Origin: Mycobacterium sp. E2733
GTDB taxonomy: Bacteria > Actinomycetota > Actinomycetes > Mycobacteriales > Mycobacteriaceae
Length of the DNA: 64,000 nt
Assembly: GCF_001667585.1 (NCBI RefSeq)
Contig: NZ_LZJZ01000083.1
Coordinates: forward strand, 271,500 to 335,499
Direction: 5' to 3'
Position 1 is the first letter of the stretch. Every line of letters begins with the position of its first letter. Of this stretch, positions 1 through 7,690 are shown in pieces. Under the pieces are notes generated by a model that did no database searches, was not told the DNA's origin, and saw nothing but the letters and a program-made list of their open reading frames with translations. The translations under genes were made by a program, and so were the position numbers.

Positions 1-47
1 CACACCCGGACCGGCGCCCTTGGGGGCCAAGTCGAGGAGTCGAGACA

Positions 48-647
48 ATGCGGACAGCCACGAGGCCCGTCAGCGCCCCAGCGGATTCGCTCACCGACCT
101 AGACCGCACCATCCTGGACACCGCGCGCGCCGTGTTCGAGACCTACGGCGTTCGCCGGGCCAACATCGAGGACATCGCCGCGCGCGCCGGGGTCAGCCGC
201 AGCACGATCTACCGGCGCTTCCCCACCAAGGACGACCTCTTCGGGCATGTGGTCCGCCGTGAGGCCGAATCGTTCTTCGCCACGCTGGACCGGGCCACGA
301 CGGGTTGCGACCCGCAGCAGGCCGTGATCGAGGCGTTCGCGCTCGGGGTGCGCCTGGTCCACGATTTCCCGCTGTACTCCCGGATCGCGGACAGCGAGCC
401 CGAGCTGCTGGGGATGTTCTCCCGCTCGCATGCCTTCCCCATCGGTCAGTTCGCCAACGGGATCGCGCACACGCTGCGCCGGTGCGGGGCCGACGTTCCC
501 GAACGCGACTTGACCAACATCGCCGACATCCTGCTCCGCGTCGCCCTGGGCATCATCGTCTTTCCCACCGACCGGCTCGACACGTCGGACCCCACGGCCG
601 TCCGCGAGTACGCCGCCCGCTACCTGGTGCCGATCATGCGCAGTTGA
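48..647 (+). CDS. TetR-family transcriptional regulator
   Basis: A 199-residue protein with a typical TetR N-terminal helix-turn-helix at about residues 25-70, including the recognition stretch GVSRSTIYRRFPTKDDLF. The remainder is the variable all-helical ligand and dimer domain, which gives no clue to the effector. The ATG at 48 has only 47 nt of upstream sequence in the window, so promoter and operator cannot be judged. It is followed 39 nt later by a same-strand hydrolase/cyclase fusion, which may be its target or operon partner. Family assignment is secure; the regulated pathway is unknown. Confidence 0.9.
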   Translation: MRTATRPVSAPADSLTDLDRTILDTARAVFETYGVRRANIEDIAARAGVSRSTIYRRFPTKDDLFGHVVRREAESFFATLDRATTGCDPQQAVIEAFALGVRLVHDFPLYSRIADSEPELLGMFSRSHAFPIGQFANGIAHTLRRCGADVPERDLTNIADILLRVALGIIVFPTDRLDTSDPTAVREYAARYLVPIMRS

Positions 648-686
648 CCGTTCCGGCTTGTCGGTGACCTGCACTAGCCTGAATGC

Positions 687-2063
687 GTGGCTGGGAGTTC
701 TGCGGCTCCGCGGACCCGGTACGCCAGTTGCGGCGAGATCGACATCGCCTACCAGGTCTTCGGCGATGGCCCGATCGACCTGCTCGTGCTGCCGGGCCCG
801 TTAATCCCCATCGACTGCGTCGACCTCGAGCCGTCGATGTACCGCTTTCATCGCCGGCTCGCATCGTTCTGCCGGGTGATCCGGTTCGACCAGCGCGGCA
901 TCGGCCTGTCCTCGCGGGTGCCCTCGCTGGACATGCTCGGCCCGGAATCCTGGGCGCAGGACGCGATCGCGGTCATGAACGCGGTGGGGTGCGAGCGTGC
1001 AACGGTCTTCGCCCCAGGTTTCACATCGCTGGCCGGCGTCGTCCTCGCTACCGACCATTCCGACCGAATCAACAGCCTGGTCATTGCCAACGGCGCCGCG
1101 CGCAAGCTGCGGAGTCCCGACTACCCCATCGGCGCCGAACTCGACGAGGCCGATCGATTCACGTCGGTCGGGATGGAGCCGGACGCCGTCGAGCAGGGTT
1201 TCGACATGCTCGGCATCATCGCGCCCTCGGTGGCGGGCGACGCCGCATTCCGCTCGTGGTGGGACATGGCCGGCAATCGGGCCGCGTCCCCCAGCATGGC
1301 TCGCGCGTTCATCAACAAGGTCAGGGAAGGTGACGTCCGCGACCGGCTACCTCGCGTAGCCGTGCCGACGCTGATCCTGCATCGCGACAACCCCGCCTTC
1401 AGCCCCGTCGAGCACGCGCACTATCTCGCCGAGCACATCCCCGGGTCGCGCCTCGTCGAGCTGCCCGGTGACGAAGCCCTGTACTGGGTCGGCGACACCG
1501 GCCCGATCCTCGACGAGATCGAGGAGTTCATCACCGGCGTGCGCGGCGGCTCCGACGCCGAACGCCTGCTCACCACGATCGTCTTCACCGACATCGTCGG
1601 CTCCACCGAGCGCGCCGCCCTGCTCGGCGATCACCGCTGGCGCGACCTCCTGGACAACCACGACACCCTGGTGCGCCACGAGCTGCAGCGGTTCGCCGGG
1701 CGCGAAGTCAACACGGCCGGCGACGGATTCGTCGCCACGTTCAGCAGCCCGAGCGCCGCGATCGCCTGCGCCGACGCCATCGTCGACGCGGTCCGCGTGC
1801 TGGGCATCGAGGTGCGGGTGGGCATTCACGCGGGCGAAGTGGAGGTGCGCGGTAAAGACGTCGCCGGCATGGCCGTACACATCGGAGCACGGGTGGCGGC
1901 ACTCGCCGGACCCAGCGAAGTGTTGGTGTCCTCGACGCTGCGCGACATCGTCACGGGGTCGCGACACCGCTTCGGCGACCGCGGCGAGACCGCGCTCAAG
2001 GGGGTGCCGGGCCAGTGGCGGCTGTACTCCCTGGTGCGCGAGCACGCGATCGTCCGGCGGTGA
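687..2063 (+). CDS. LipJ-like alpha/beta hydrolase fused to class III adenylate cyclase
   Basis: A 458-residue fusion: an alpha/beta-hydrolase fold over about residues 1-285, then a class III nucleotide cyclase domain from about 293 to the end. The architecture matches mycobacterial LipJ (Rv1900c). Both metal aspartates are visible, in FTDIVGST (D302) and TAGDGF (D346). The usual substrate-binding Lys before the second motif is Asn342, a substitution I recall from the Rv1900c subgroup. The nucleophile elbow reads GFTSLAG with no proper GxSxG, so hydrolase activity is doubtful and the domain may act as a ligand sensor. The GTG start at 687 gives the full fold. Probable output is cAMP; the signal sensed is unknown. 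Confidence 0.88.
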   Translation: MAGSSAAPRTRYASCGEIDIAYQVFGDGPIDLLVLPGPLIPIDCVDLEPSMYRFHRRLASFCRVIRFDQRGIGLSSRVPSLDMLGPESWAQDAIAVMNAVGCERATVFAPGFTSLAGVVLATDHSDRINSLVIANGAARKLRSPDYPIGAELDEADRFTSVGMEPDAVEQGFDMLGIIAPSVAGDAAFRSWWDMAGNRAASPSMARAFINKVREGDVRDRLPRVAVPTLILHRDNPAFSPVEHAHYLAEHIPGSRLVELPGDEALYWVGDTGPILDEIEEFITGVRGGSDAERLLTTIVFTDIVGSTERAALLGDHRWRDLLDNHDTLVRHELQRFAGREVNTAGDGFVATFSSPSAAIACADAIVDAVRVLGIEVRVGIHAGEVEVRGKDVAGMAVHIGARVAALAGPSEVLVSSTLRDIVTGSRHRFGDRGETALKGVPGQWRLYSLVREHAIVRR

Positions 2064-2160
2064 GCAGGCGCGGCTCGGCGTAGGCTTCAGGGGAGCCCCA
2101 TTCGCCCGGCCCGGTCTTCGAGTTCCGGCGCAGCGGTTGGCTTTTCCCGAAGGAGTACGC

Positions 2161-2907
2161 ATGACCGACGTGCACGTCTCGCTGCCCCCCGCGCTGCGGC
2201 GAGCGCTCGATCTGCTCGCCGATCCGCCGGCGAATCCCGACGTGACCAAGGGTTATCTCGATCTGCTCGGCAGCGAATCCGCCGAGGGCGACGGCGTCGC
2301 TAAAAACACCGGGCCGATCCAGGCCGCGTGGGCGTCACCGATCGGTTCGATGCTCTACGACAACGCCCAGGCCCTGTCGCGGCGGCTGATCGCCGCGTGG
2401 CAGACACCCCTCGAGTGGTTGAACATCCCGCCGGGCGGCATCGCGCTGGATGTCGGCTCCGGCCCGGGCAATGTCACCGCCTCCCTCGCCCGCGCGGCCG
2501 GCCCGGACGGGCTGGCCCTGGGGATCGACATCTCCGAGCCCATGCTGGCCCGCGCCGTCCGCAACGAAGCGGGGCCGCAGGTGGGCTTCATCAAGGCTGA
2601 CGCGCAACGACTTCCGCTGCGCGACGACACGGTCGACGTCGTCGTCTCGACGGCCGTGCTGCAACTGGTTCCGAACCCGGCGGCGGCCCTCGGCGAGATG
2701 GCGCGAGTGCTGCGACCGGGCGGCAGGCTCGCCGTCATGGTGCCCACCGTCGGTCCGGCCGCCCGGCTCTTCCAGAGGCTGCCGAACGTGGGGGCGCACG
2801 TCTTCGACGACGACGAGATCGCCGACATCCTGGAAGACCACGGCTTCGTCAGCGTGCGGGTGAAAAACCTCGGCACGGTTCAGTGGGTGCGCGGCAAGAA
2901 CGGCTGA
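2161..2907 (+). CDS. Class I SAM-dependent methyltransferase
   Basis: A 248-residue protein with the SAM-binding glycine motif LDVGSGPGN at about residue 95, an acidic strand end (GIDISEPM), and the later motif ADAQRLPLRDDTVDVVVS, typical of Methyltransf_11-type enzymes. The reading frame stays open upstream into the cyclase gene, but that part is antisense-like noise. The ATG at 2161 is preceded by AAGGAG about 5 nt away and fixes the start. It lies 97 nt after the cyclase fusion on the same strand. The substrate cannot be inferred; small lipids or polyketide-like molecules are common for this class. Confidence 0.88.
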   Translation: MTDVHVSLPPALRRALDLLADPPANPDVTKGYLDLLGSESAEGDGVAKNTGPIQAAWASPIGSMLYDNAQALSRRLIAAWQTPLEWLNIPPGGIALDVGSGPGNVTASLARAAGPDGLALGIDISEPMLARAVRNEAGPQVGFIKADAQRLPLRDDTVDVVVSTAVLQLVPNPAAALGEMARVLRPGGRLAVMVPTVGPAARLFQRLPNVGAHVFDDDEIADILEDHGFVSVRVKNLGTVQWVRGKNG

Positions 2908-2933
2908 GTCAGGCCCGCTGCAATGCCTTGCCC

Positions 2934-3395
2934 TCACGCGTCGGGGTTTTGCGCGACCACGGCTAGCCGGTCCATAGACTCGCGCAACATGTCCGGCGTC
3001 GTCGCACGCGCGCGCTCGAGCCGGGTGGGGTCGGCCAGCGCCGTCCAGTCGTAGGTGTGGGTCACCGTGGTGAGCTCGGCGTTGACCGGGCTGAGCTCCC
3101 AGCGCCAGAGGTGGCCGGGCGGCTGCTTCCTGGGTTCGGCTGGGCACCAGGCGATTTTGCTGCCTTCGACGAATTCCACGACGTGGTTCTCCCGCACGGC
3201 ACCGCTGGTCAGTGTCGTCTTGAACACGTCGCCGACCGCACGGACCCGCTGACCGGGAGCGGCCGATGCGAGATTGTTGTTGCCATCCCAGCTCGGCTGG
3301 CGGGCAGGATCGGCGATCAGTTCGAAGATCCGCGCGGCGTTGGCCGCGATGACGCGCGTGGCGCTCACGACGCCTTCGATTTGCATGTCGGGCAT
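2934..3395 (-). CDS. SRPBCC (START-like) family protein
   Basis: A 153-residue protein with the polyketide-cyclase/dehydrase-type SRPBCC pattern: an N-terminal strand with RVIAANAARIFELIADPARQ, a central GDVFKTTLTSG strand, and a C-terminal helix. These folds form a hydrophobic cavity and bind or transport small lipophilic ligands. The frame is open further upstream, but the ATG at 3395 starts where the fold starts. It is convergent with the methyltransferase. Two DosR-box-like sequences lie 45-86 nt upstream and might make it hypoxia-responsive. Ligand and function are unknown. Confidence 0.8.
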   Translation of the reverse strand: MPDMQIEGVVSATRVIAANAARIFELIADPARQPSWDGNNNLASAAPGQRVRAVGDVFKTTLTSGAVRENHVVEFVEGSKIAWCPAEPRKQPPGHLWRWELSPVNAELTTVTHTYDWTALADPTRLERARATTPDMLRESMDRLAVVAQNPDA

Positions 3396-3439
3396 GTCGC
3401 TATCCAAACACGTCGCCCCGCCGGCCTCGCCTCGTTGCT

Positions 3440-3481
3440 GATGGGACCTTCGGCCGACGCATTGGGGACCTTCGACCGTCG
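3440..3481. promoter_or_regulatory. Pair of DosR-box-like sequences upstream of SRPBCC gene
   Basis: Two 20-nt stretches, 3440-3459 and 3462-3481, both contain GGGACCTTCG, with centres 22 bp apart (two helical turns). The second begins TTGGGGAC, matching the conserved left half of the DosR consensus (TTSGGGACTWWAGTCCCSAA); the right halves are poor. Tandem boxes at this distance from a start codon are usual for DosR targets, but the match is partial. Confidence 0.3.
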
Positions 3482-3595
3482 AAGCGGCGGCCCGTGGGTG
3501 CGACCGTGGTGGATGCCGGGACACCCCGGTGGTCTGCCCGAAGTGCAGCAAGCCCATTTTTGGGCGAGGCCATCCGCAAGGGCCTGATTGACCCA

Positions 3596-3628
3596 CCGTC
3601 TTAAGACGGGGATCTGCCTTCGGGCAGA
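3596..3628 (-). terminator. Palindrome plus UUCG-capped hairpin after SDR gene
   Basis: Just beyond the 3' end of the leftward SDR gene are a hairpin with stem TCTGCC/GGCAGA and loop TTCG (3613-3628) and a perfect 14-bp palindrome CCGTCTTAAGACGG (3596-3609). No U-tract follows, but mycobacterial terminators often lack one. It could stop transcription leaving the SDR gene. Confidence 0.4.
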
Positions 3629-3637
3629 CCCTTATGC

Positions 3638-4333
3638 TCACGGCATCGTTGGCAGCGCCTCGACCGGTCCCGACAGCGCCGCCTTGACGTATCGGGTGTC
3701 GTCGTCGGCCAACACCTCGGTGTCGTCGCGTTCGATGCCGTCGACGATCGCGCGCGCCACCTGGCGCGGATCGTTTTTGGGGGCGTCGAAGCCGGACGTC
3801 ATCTCGGTGTCGGTGAAGCTGAGGTGCGCGGTGACGGCCCGGGTGCCCTGCTTCTCGAGTTCGATCCGCAGCGAATTCGTCATCGACCACAACGCCGCCT
3901 TGGAATCTCCGTACCCGCCGGAGCCGGGCATCCAGGACAAGATCGAGGCGATGTCGACCAGGGCTCCACCGCCGTTGGCCGCCAGGATGGGCGCGAACTC
4001 CTTGGCGACCCGGAGCGCACCGAAGTAGTTCGTCTCGAACACCGCGCGCACTTCCTCGATGTCGCTCTCGAGCAGCTTCCGCGCGCCCAGGACACCCGCG
4101 TTGTTGATCACGATGTCTGCGTCCGGAGCCGAAACAGTCAGCGCCGCAACCGACTCCGGCTTGGTGACGTCCAACTCGACACTGACCACCCGGGGATCCG
4201 CGCTAGGCTTGGGCGTCCGCGCCGTGGCGTAGACCTTGGCCGCGCCGCGGCGCAACAACTCGTCCACGATGGTCTTGCCGAGCCCGCGCTGCCCGCCGGT
4301 GACCACGACCGTCGATCCCTTGATGTTGACCAT
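3638..4333 (-). CDS. Short-chain dehydrogenase/reductase
   Basis: A 231-residue classical SDR. The cofactor motif TGGQRGLG is at about residues 12-19, NNAG near 75-80, and the catalytic Tyr-Lys pair in GYGDSKAA. The Arg after the first strand region (TARTPK) suggests NADP(H) preference, by family knowledge. It is about 20 residues shorter than most classical SDRs and ends soon after the substrate loop. It is transcribed divergently from the CGNR zinc-finger gene across an 85-nt gap, so that protein may control it. Substrate unknown. Confidence 0.88.
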   Translation of the reverse strand: MVNIKGSTVVVTGGQRGLGKTIVDELLRRGAAKVYATARTPKPSADPRVVSVELDVTKPESVAALTVSAPDADIVINNAGVLGARKLLESDIEEVRAVFETNYFGALRVAKEFAPILAANGGGALVDIASILSWMPGSGGYGDSKAALWSMTNSLRIELEKQGTRAVTAHLSFTDTEMTSGFDAPKNDPRQVARAIVDGIERDDTEVLADDDTRYVKAALSGPVEALPTMP

Positions 4334-4394
4334 GACCCGTACTTTCTGACGTAGGTATTAAGAGTTTGGTTCTGTCACGATAATTGACCCCAGA

Positions 4395-4423
4395 GACATA
4401 GTCAAGTAGCTTTTAGCTATGTC
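4395..4423. promoter_or_regulatory. Inverted repeat overlapping CGNR-gene start
   Basis: GACATAG (4395-4401) and CTATGTC (4417-4423) form a 7-15-7 inverted repeat whose right arm contains the ATG (4419) of the CGNR gene. Flanking CAGAG/CTCTG bases extend it with one bulge. It lies in the divergent interval with the SDR gene, so it could be an autoregulatory operator. Confidence 0.35.
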
Positions 4424-5021
4424 CTCTGCATGGTCTGCGTCACAGCGGTACGGCATCACTTCGGCACCGGGAGGCCTGGGCTTGGTCCAGGACTTCCTGA
4501 ACACCAGGGGAATCGGCGACTACGGCCCGGACCTGCTCGCCGACACCGCGCTCGCGGGCGAGTGGGTCGCGGACGCGGTGCGCGCCTGGTCGGCCGCCCG
4601 AGGCATGGATGTGCGGGCGCCGGCGCTCGATGACGCGGACCTGGCCAAGCTGCGCGCCTTGCGCGCCAGGATCGATTCGCTCGTGGCCGGCGAGGCGCCC
4701 GGTGGAGGAAGTGCCGTCCCCGCAGCTCTCGTGGTGACCGACGCCGGTGAGGTGCGACTGGAGCCCAGCGGCACCGGCTGGCGCTGGCTAGCCTCGGCGC
4801 TGTGGGCCGAGATTCTGCTCAGCCAGCATGCCGATACCTGGCGACGCATCAAGCAGTGCCATAACCACCGCTGCGGGTCCACGTTCTACGACCGCTCCAA
4901 GAACAACAGTGGGGTGTGGCATGACGTCAAGACGTGCGGTAACGCCGCCAACCTGCGCGCTTCCCGGGCTCGACGACGCGAACGTGAGCGCGCGGGCGGC
5001 TCAACGGTTGCGCCACGGTAG
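4419..5021 (+). CDS. CGNR zinc-finger (ABATE-domain) protein
   Basis: A 200-residue protein with an N-terminal ABATE-like region (GGLGLVQDFLNTRGIG near residue 18) and a C-terminal zinc finger at about residues 145-185: C-x4-C, then C-G-N-A, followed by an Arg-rich tail. The usual CGNR signature reads CGNA here. Proteins of this type are thought to be stress-linked or DNA-binding regulators. The start codon lies within an inverted repeat and no good ribosome-binding site precedes it, so a short or absent leader is possible. It is divergent from an SDR gene, a plausible target. Confidence 0.85.
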   Translation: MSSAWSASQRYGITSAPGGLGLVQDFLNTRGIGDYGPDLLADTALAGEWVADAVRAWSAARGMDVRAPALDDADLAKLRALRARIDSLVAGEAPGGGSAVPAALVVTDAGEVRLEPSGTGWRWLASALWAEILLSQHADTWRRIKQCHNHRCGSTFYDRSKNNSGVWHDVKTCGNAANLRASRARRRERERAGGSTVAPR

Positions 5022-5363
5022 CCGGTAACGGTAATAGAACGCCTCGCCGCGCCGTCAGCAGCGCTCGACGCCCCTTTGCATGAGCGTCACGTTGGTGTGC
5101 GCCCGGCGTGGTGCGCTTCTCAGCACGGCCTGCCACGCGTCACAGGCGCGCGTCTTGAGCGGGGTCACCACATCGAGGCTGGTAGGGCTCTGGCTGATCC
5201 AGGACGGCAGTGTTGCCACGGTTGAGATCCTTCGTCTGTTCGGCCTGTGCGCCGACTCATTGAATTCGACCGCGGCCGCTTTACGGATGCGCCGCGCCGG
5301 GGTGAACGCCACGAAAAGCCGCATTGTGGTGCGACGCACACCCGCCGGAGTGCCGGTCATCCG
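5022..5363. other. 342-nt stretch with no recognised gene
   Basis: Between the CGNR gene and the next SDR there are open frames of about 100 codons on both strands, but none has a recognisable domain, a good ribosome-binding site or a convincing product. The sequence is somewhat less GC-biased than its neighbours. It may be a gene remnant or a long 3' region; I see no RNA gene in it. Confidence 0.5.
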
Positions 5364-6215
5364 TCACGCTCTGCCCGAACCCCTGAACCGTCGCAGGTAG
5401 CCCGGCAACCCGTGCGCCGGCGGCGCTTTCGGCCAATCGTCGGCCCGGAAATAGGCGTCGGTCCCGCCATCGACGAAGATGACGCTGCCGCAGAGAAATT
5501 CGGCCGACTCCGACAGCATGAAGCACATCCAGTCGGCCATGTGCCGCGCCTGACCGAAGCCACCGAGCGGTACCGGGAAAGACCGGACGGCCTTGGCCTG
5601 CCGCGGCGTCGCCAGCTGTTCCTGCAGCAACGGCGTCATGATGGCCCCCGGCGCCAGAACATTCATGCGCACACCCGAGCCCGCCCATTCCGGCAGCACC
5701 GCGTGCCGGCGCACCCAACGACTGACGGCGATCTTCGACGCCGCATACATCATCGTCGACGCGGCCGGACCGAACGGGCGCACCGACCGCAACGCCTTGT
5801 CGGCGTCATGGGCAAGCAGTGCCTTCACCGTCCGGCGCGGGACGAGCGGCACGGTCGTCGACGAGTTGCTCCCCACGACGACCACTTTCGCGCTTTCGGC
5901 CGCGGCCAGCGCCGGCCGCCAGGCGACGAGCGGTTCGATGACGCCGAAATAGTTGACCTGGCCGATCTGGCGCAGCCGATCGCGACCGGGGCTGGGCCCG
6001 AGGCCCGCGGCCAGCACCGCACCGTCGAGTGTGCCGCCCGCGGCCGTGAGCACTCGGTCGGCGGCCTCTTTGCGTCCGTGCGGCGTAGACAGGTCGGCGA
6101 CGATATCGGCGTCTTTGATGTCAACGCCGATCACGGTGTGCCCGTCGGCCTTGAGCCGCTGCGCGGTCTCGTGGCCCATTCCCGAAGCCGATCCGGTGAC
6201 CGCATAAGTGCCCAT
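5364..6215 (-). CDS. SDR oxidoreductase, hydroxysteroid-dehydrogenase-like
   Basis: A 283-residue SDR with TGSASGMG at residues 7-14, an acidic residue after strand 2 (GVDIKDADIV) favouring NAD(H), and the YAASK catalytic pair in MMYAASKIAVSRWVRR. The pattern with a short 'AADRV' segment and a long helix before the catalytic Ser resembles the bacterial 3-alpha-hydroxysteroid dehydrogenase/carbonyl reductase group. The C-terminal tail (PPAHGLPGYLRR) extends past the core. It is divergent from a hotdog thioesterase with a 41-nt gap. Substrate is inferred only as an alcohol or ketone on a bulky hydrophobic molecule. Confidence 0.87.
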   Translation of the reverse strand: MGTYAVTGSASGMGHETAQRLKADGHTVIGVDIKDADIVADLSTPHGRKEAADRVLTAAGGTLDGAVLAAGLGPSPGRDRLRQIGQVNYFGVIEPLVAWRPALAAAESAKVVVVGSNSSTTVPLVPRRTVKALLAHDADKALRSVRPFGPAASTMMYAASKIAVSRWVRRHAVLPEWAGSGVRMNVLAPGAIMTPLLQEQLATPRQAKAVRSFPVPLGGFGQARHMADWMCFMLSESAEFLCGSVIFVDGGTDAYFRADDWPKAPPAHGLPGYLRRFRGSGRA

Positions 6216-6256
6216 CGCTCCGTTCTTACCAGTCGCCGTCCTGTTAGGTTGCCGGG

Positions 6257-6871
6257 ATGCCTGACCAAACGCCCTGCATCGACCTCAGCCGGCTCGAATC
6301 CGTCTACGCGCCGCTGGCCGACTCGATCCGCCGGCTCATCGACATCAGCATCCGGACCGAAGCGGAACCGGCGGCGGTGGCGGCGGCGCAGGCCAAGATC
6401 GACGCGGCCGCAGCGGAATTGAGCGAGGCGGCGCCGCCGGGGCCCGTCGGCGTGCACTACCTGCCCGACGGCCAGACCGTCGCGTGGGGCAACGCGGTGG
6501 TCGGTGTGCGGAACCCGGTGGCACCGCCGTTGGTGGTCCACCACGAGCCCGATGGCGTGGTGTGGTCGGAGTTCACCCTGGGTGCGGCCTACGAAGGACC
6601 GCCGGGCCACGTGCACGGCGGAATCTGCGCGCTGGTGCTCGACCATGTGCTCGGCGCGACGGCGCACCGGCCCGGCCGGCCCGCCTACACCGGCACCCTC
6701 ACCCTGCGCTACCGGCGCCGAACCGCACTGGAGCGGCCGCTGCGCGTGCAGGCGCATGTCGAGCGCACCGAGGGCGTCAAGACGTTCGCCGTTGGTCACC
6801 TGGCCGATGAGGACGGCGTCACGGTCGAAGCGGAAGGCATTTTCATCCACCCCAGGCAGTCGCCGGCCTGA
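6257..6871 (+). CDS. PaaI-type hotdog thioesterase
   Basis: A 204-residue protein whose C-terminal half is a hotdog domain: GPPGHVHGGICALVLDHVLG carries the conserved HGG(I/A) helix of the PaaI/4HBT class, followed by TLTLRYRR strands. The first 75 residues are an Ala-rich helical extension found in mycobacterial members. Such enzymes hydrolyse acyl-CoA or aryl-CoA thioesters. Its stop lies 2 nt from the convergent DUF2127 gene. The substrate is not predictable. Confidence 0.85.
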   Translation: MPDQTPCIDLSRLESVYAPLADSIRRLIDISIRTEAEPAAVAAAQAKIDAAAAELSEAAPPGPVGVHYLPDGQTVAWGNAVVGVRNPVAPPLVVHHEPDGVVWSEFTLGAAYEGPPGHVHGGICALVLDHVLGATAHRPGRPAYTGTLTLRYRRRTALERPLRVQAHVERTEGVKTFAVGHLADEDGVTVEAEGIFIHPRQSPA

Positions 6872-6873
6872 AG

Positions 6874-7638
6874 TCAGGCCTTGGCGGCGGCCTTCTCGAC
6901 ATCGAGCAGCTGCTCGCCGCGCCGTTCCTCGTCGTAGGCTTCGCGGCCGCCGCGCAACCCGAACAGACGTTTCGAGAACAGCAGATAGATCACGGCGGCC
7001 ACGTTGATGGCGAAGGTGACCAGCCGGGTCATCGTGATGCCCTTGGCCAGGTCGTGAATCTCCAGGGGCAAGAACACCGAGGTGGCTATCACCGCGAAGT
7101 ACTCGCCCCAGCGTTTCAGCAGCCACAGGCCGACGCCTTCGACGACCTCCACCAGCGCATAGGCCGCCAGCATCAAGGTCAGCAAGGCCAGGGTGGATGG
7201 CTTGGCGGCCAACGCCTTTTCCAGCTCGTGCACGATGGTCATCTGATCGACCTTGAATCCCGCGGCGCGAAAGACGGGCAGGTCGCGCTCGAGGGTCGCC
7301 TGGATGGCACCGCGCGCACCGCGAAACTTCCACACCGCATACGCGGCGAGCGCGATCACCACGGCCCGGAACAGGCGCTCCACGGCGAGCGTCCGGATGA
7401 TGATGGCCTGGCGTAAAGCCTTGCCGCGCATGATCATCGGCGCGTCTTCGGCGCGCCCTCGCCCGTGCGGCTCGCCGACGGTGAATTCACCGCAGCGCAG
7501 GCAGCGCCACGCTTCACCGAGGCCGGTGCTGCCGCTCAACCGGGCTGCTAGTTCCTCCTCGTCGGGCGCGTAGGTGGCGTGTCCCGCGATTGCACAGGTG
7601 ACCAACTCCCACCGGTTGCCGCCCTGATCTTTGCGCAT
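6874..7638 (-). CDS. DUF2127 membrane protein with N-terminal Cys motif
   Basis: A 254-residue protein. The N-terminal 50 residues contain CAIAGH and CLRCGE, a rubredoxin-like or zinc-ribbon-like patch. About four hydrophobic segments follow (residues about 88-105, 150-170, 175-195, 205-225), with the LLKRWGEYFAVIAT signature of DUF2127 proteins. The C-terminus is charged and cytoplasmic-like. It ends against the convergent thioesterase gene. Biochemical role unknown; a membrane location is clear. Confidence 0.8.
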   Translation of the reverse strand: MRKDQGGNRWELVTCAIAGHATYAPDEEELAARLSGSTGLGEAWRCLRCGEFTVGEPHGRGRAEDAPMIMRGKALRQAIIIRTLAVERLFRAVVIALAAYAVWKFRGARGAIQATLERDLPVFRAAGFKVDQMTIVHELEKALAAKPSTLALLTLMLAAYALVEVVEGVGLWLLKRWGEYFAVIATSVFLPLEIHDLAKGITMTRLVTFAINVAAVIYLLFSKRLFGLRGGREAYDEERRGEQLLDVEKAAAKA

Positions 7639-7690
7639 GGCCGATCATCGACCGCGGGCAGCGGGCCACGCAAGGGGGCGACGGCGCGCG

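Noticed and set aside
1468..2160. Open frame extending the methyltransferase 231 codons upstream
   Set aside because: It overlaps the cyclase gene in another frame, is of low-complexity Ser/Arg type, and the AAGGAG-ATG at 2161 is a clear start.
2934..3890. 318-codon leftward frame extending the SRPBCC gene upstream
   Set aside because: Only the last 153 codons have the SRPBCC fold; the rest is Arg-rich, overlaps the SDR gene and has no domain.
5255..5285. GAATTC, CCGCGG and GCGGCCGC close together, like a cloning polylinker
   Set aside because: Such sites occur by chance in GC-rich DNA and flanking sequence is continuous mycobacterial-like; no vector sequence seen.
5055..5400. Overlapping frames of about 100 codons on both strands
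   Set aside because: No domain, no ribosome-binding site, and neither shows a convincing protein; treated as non-coding or remnant.
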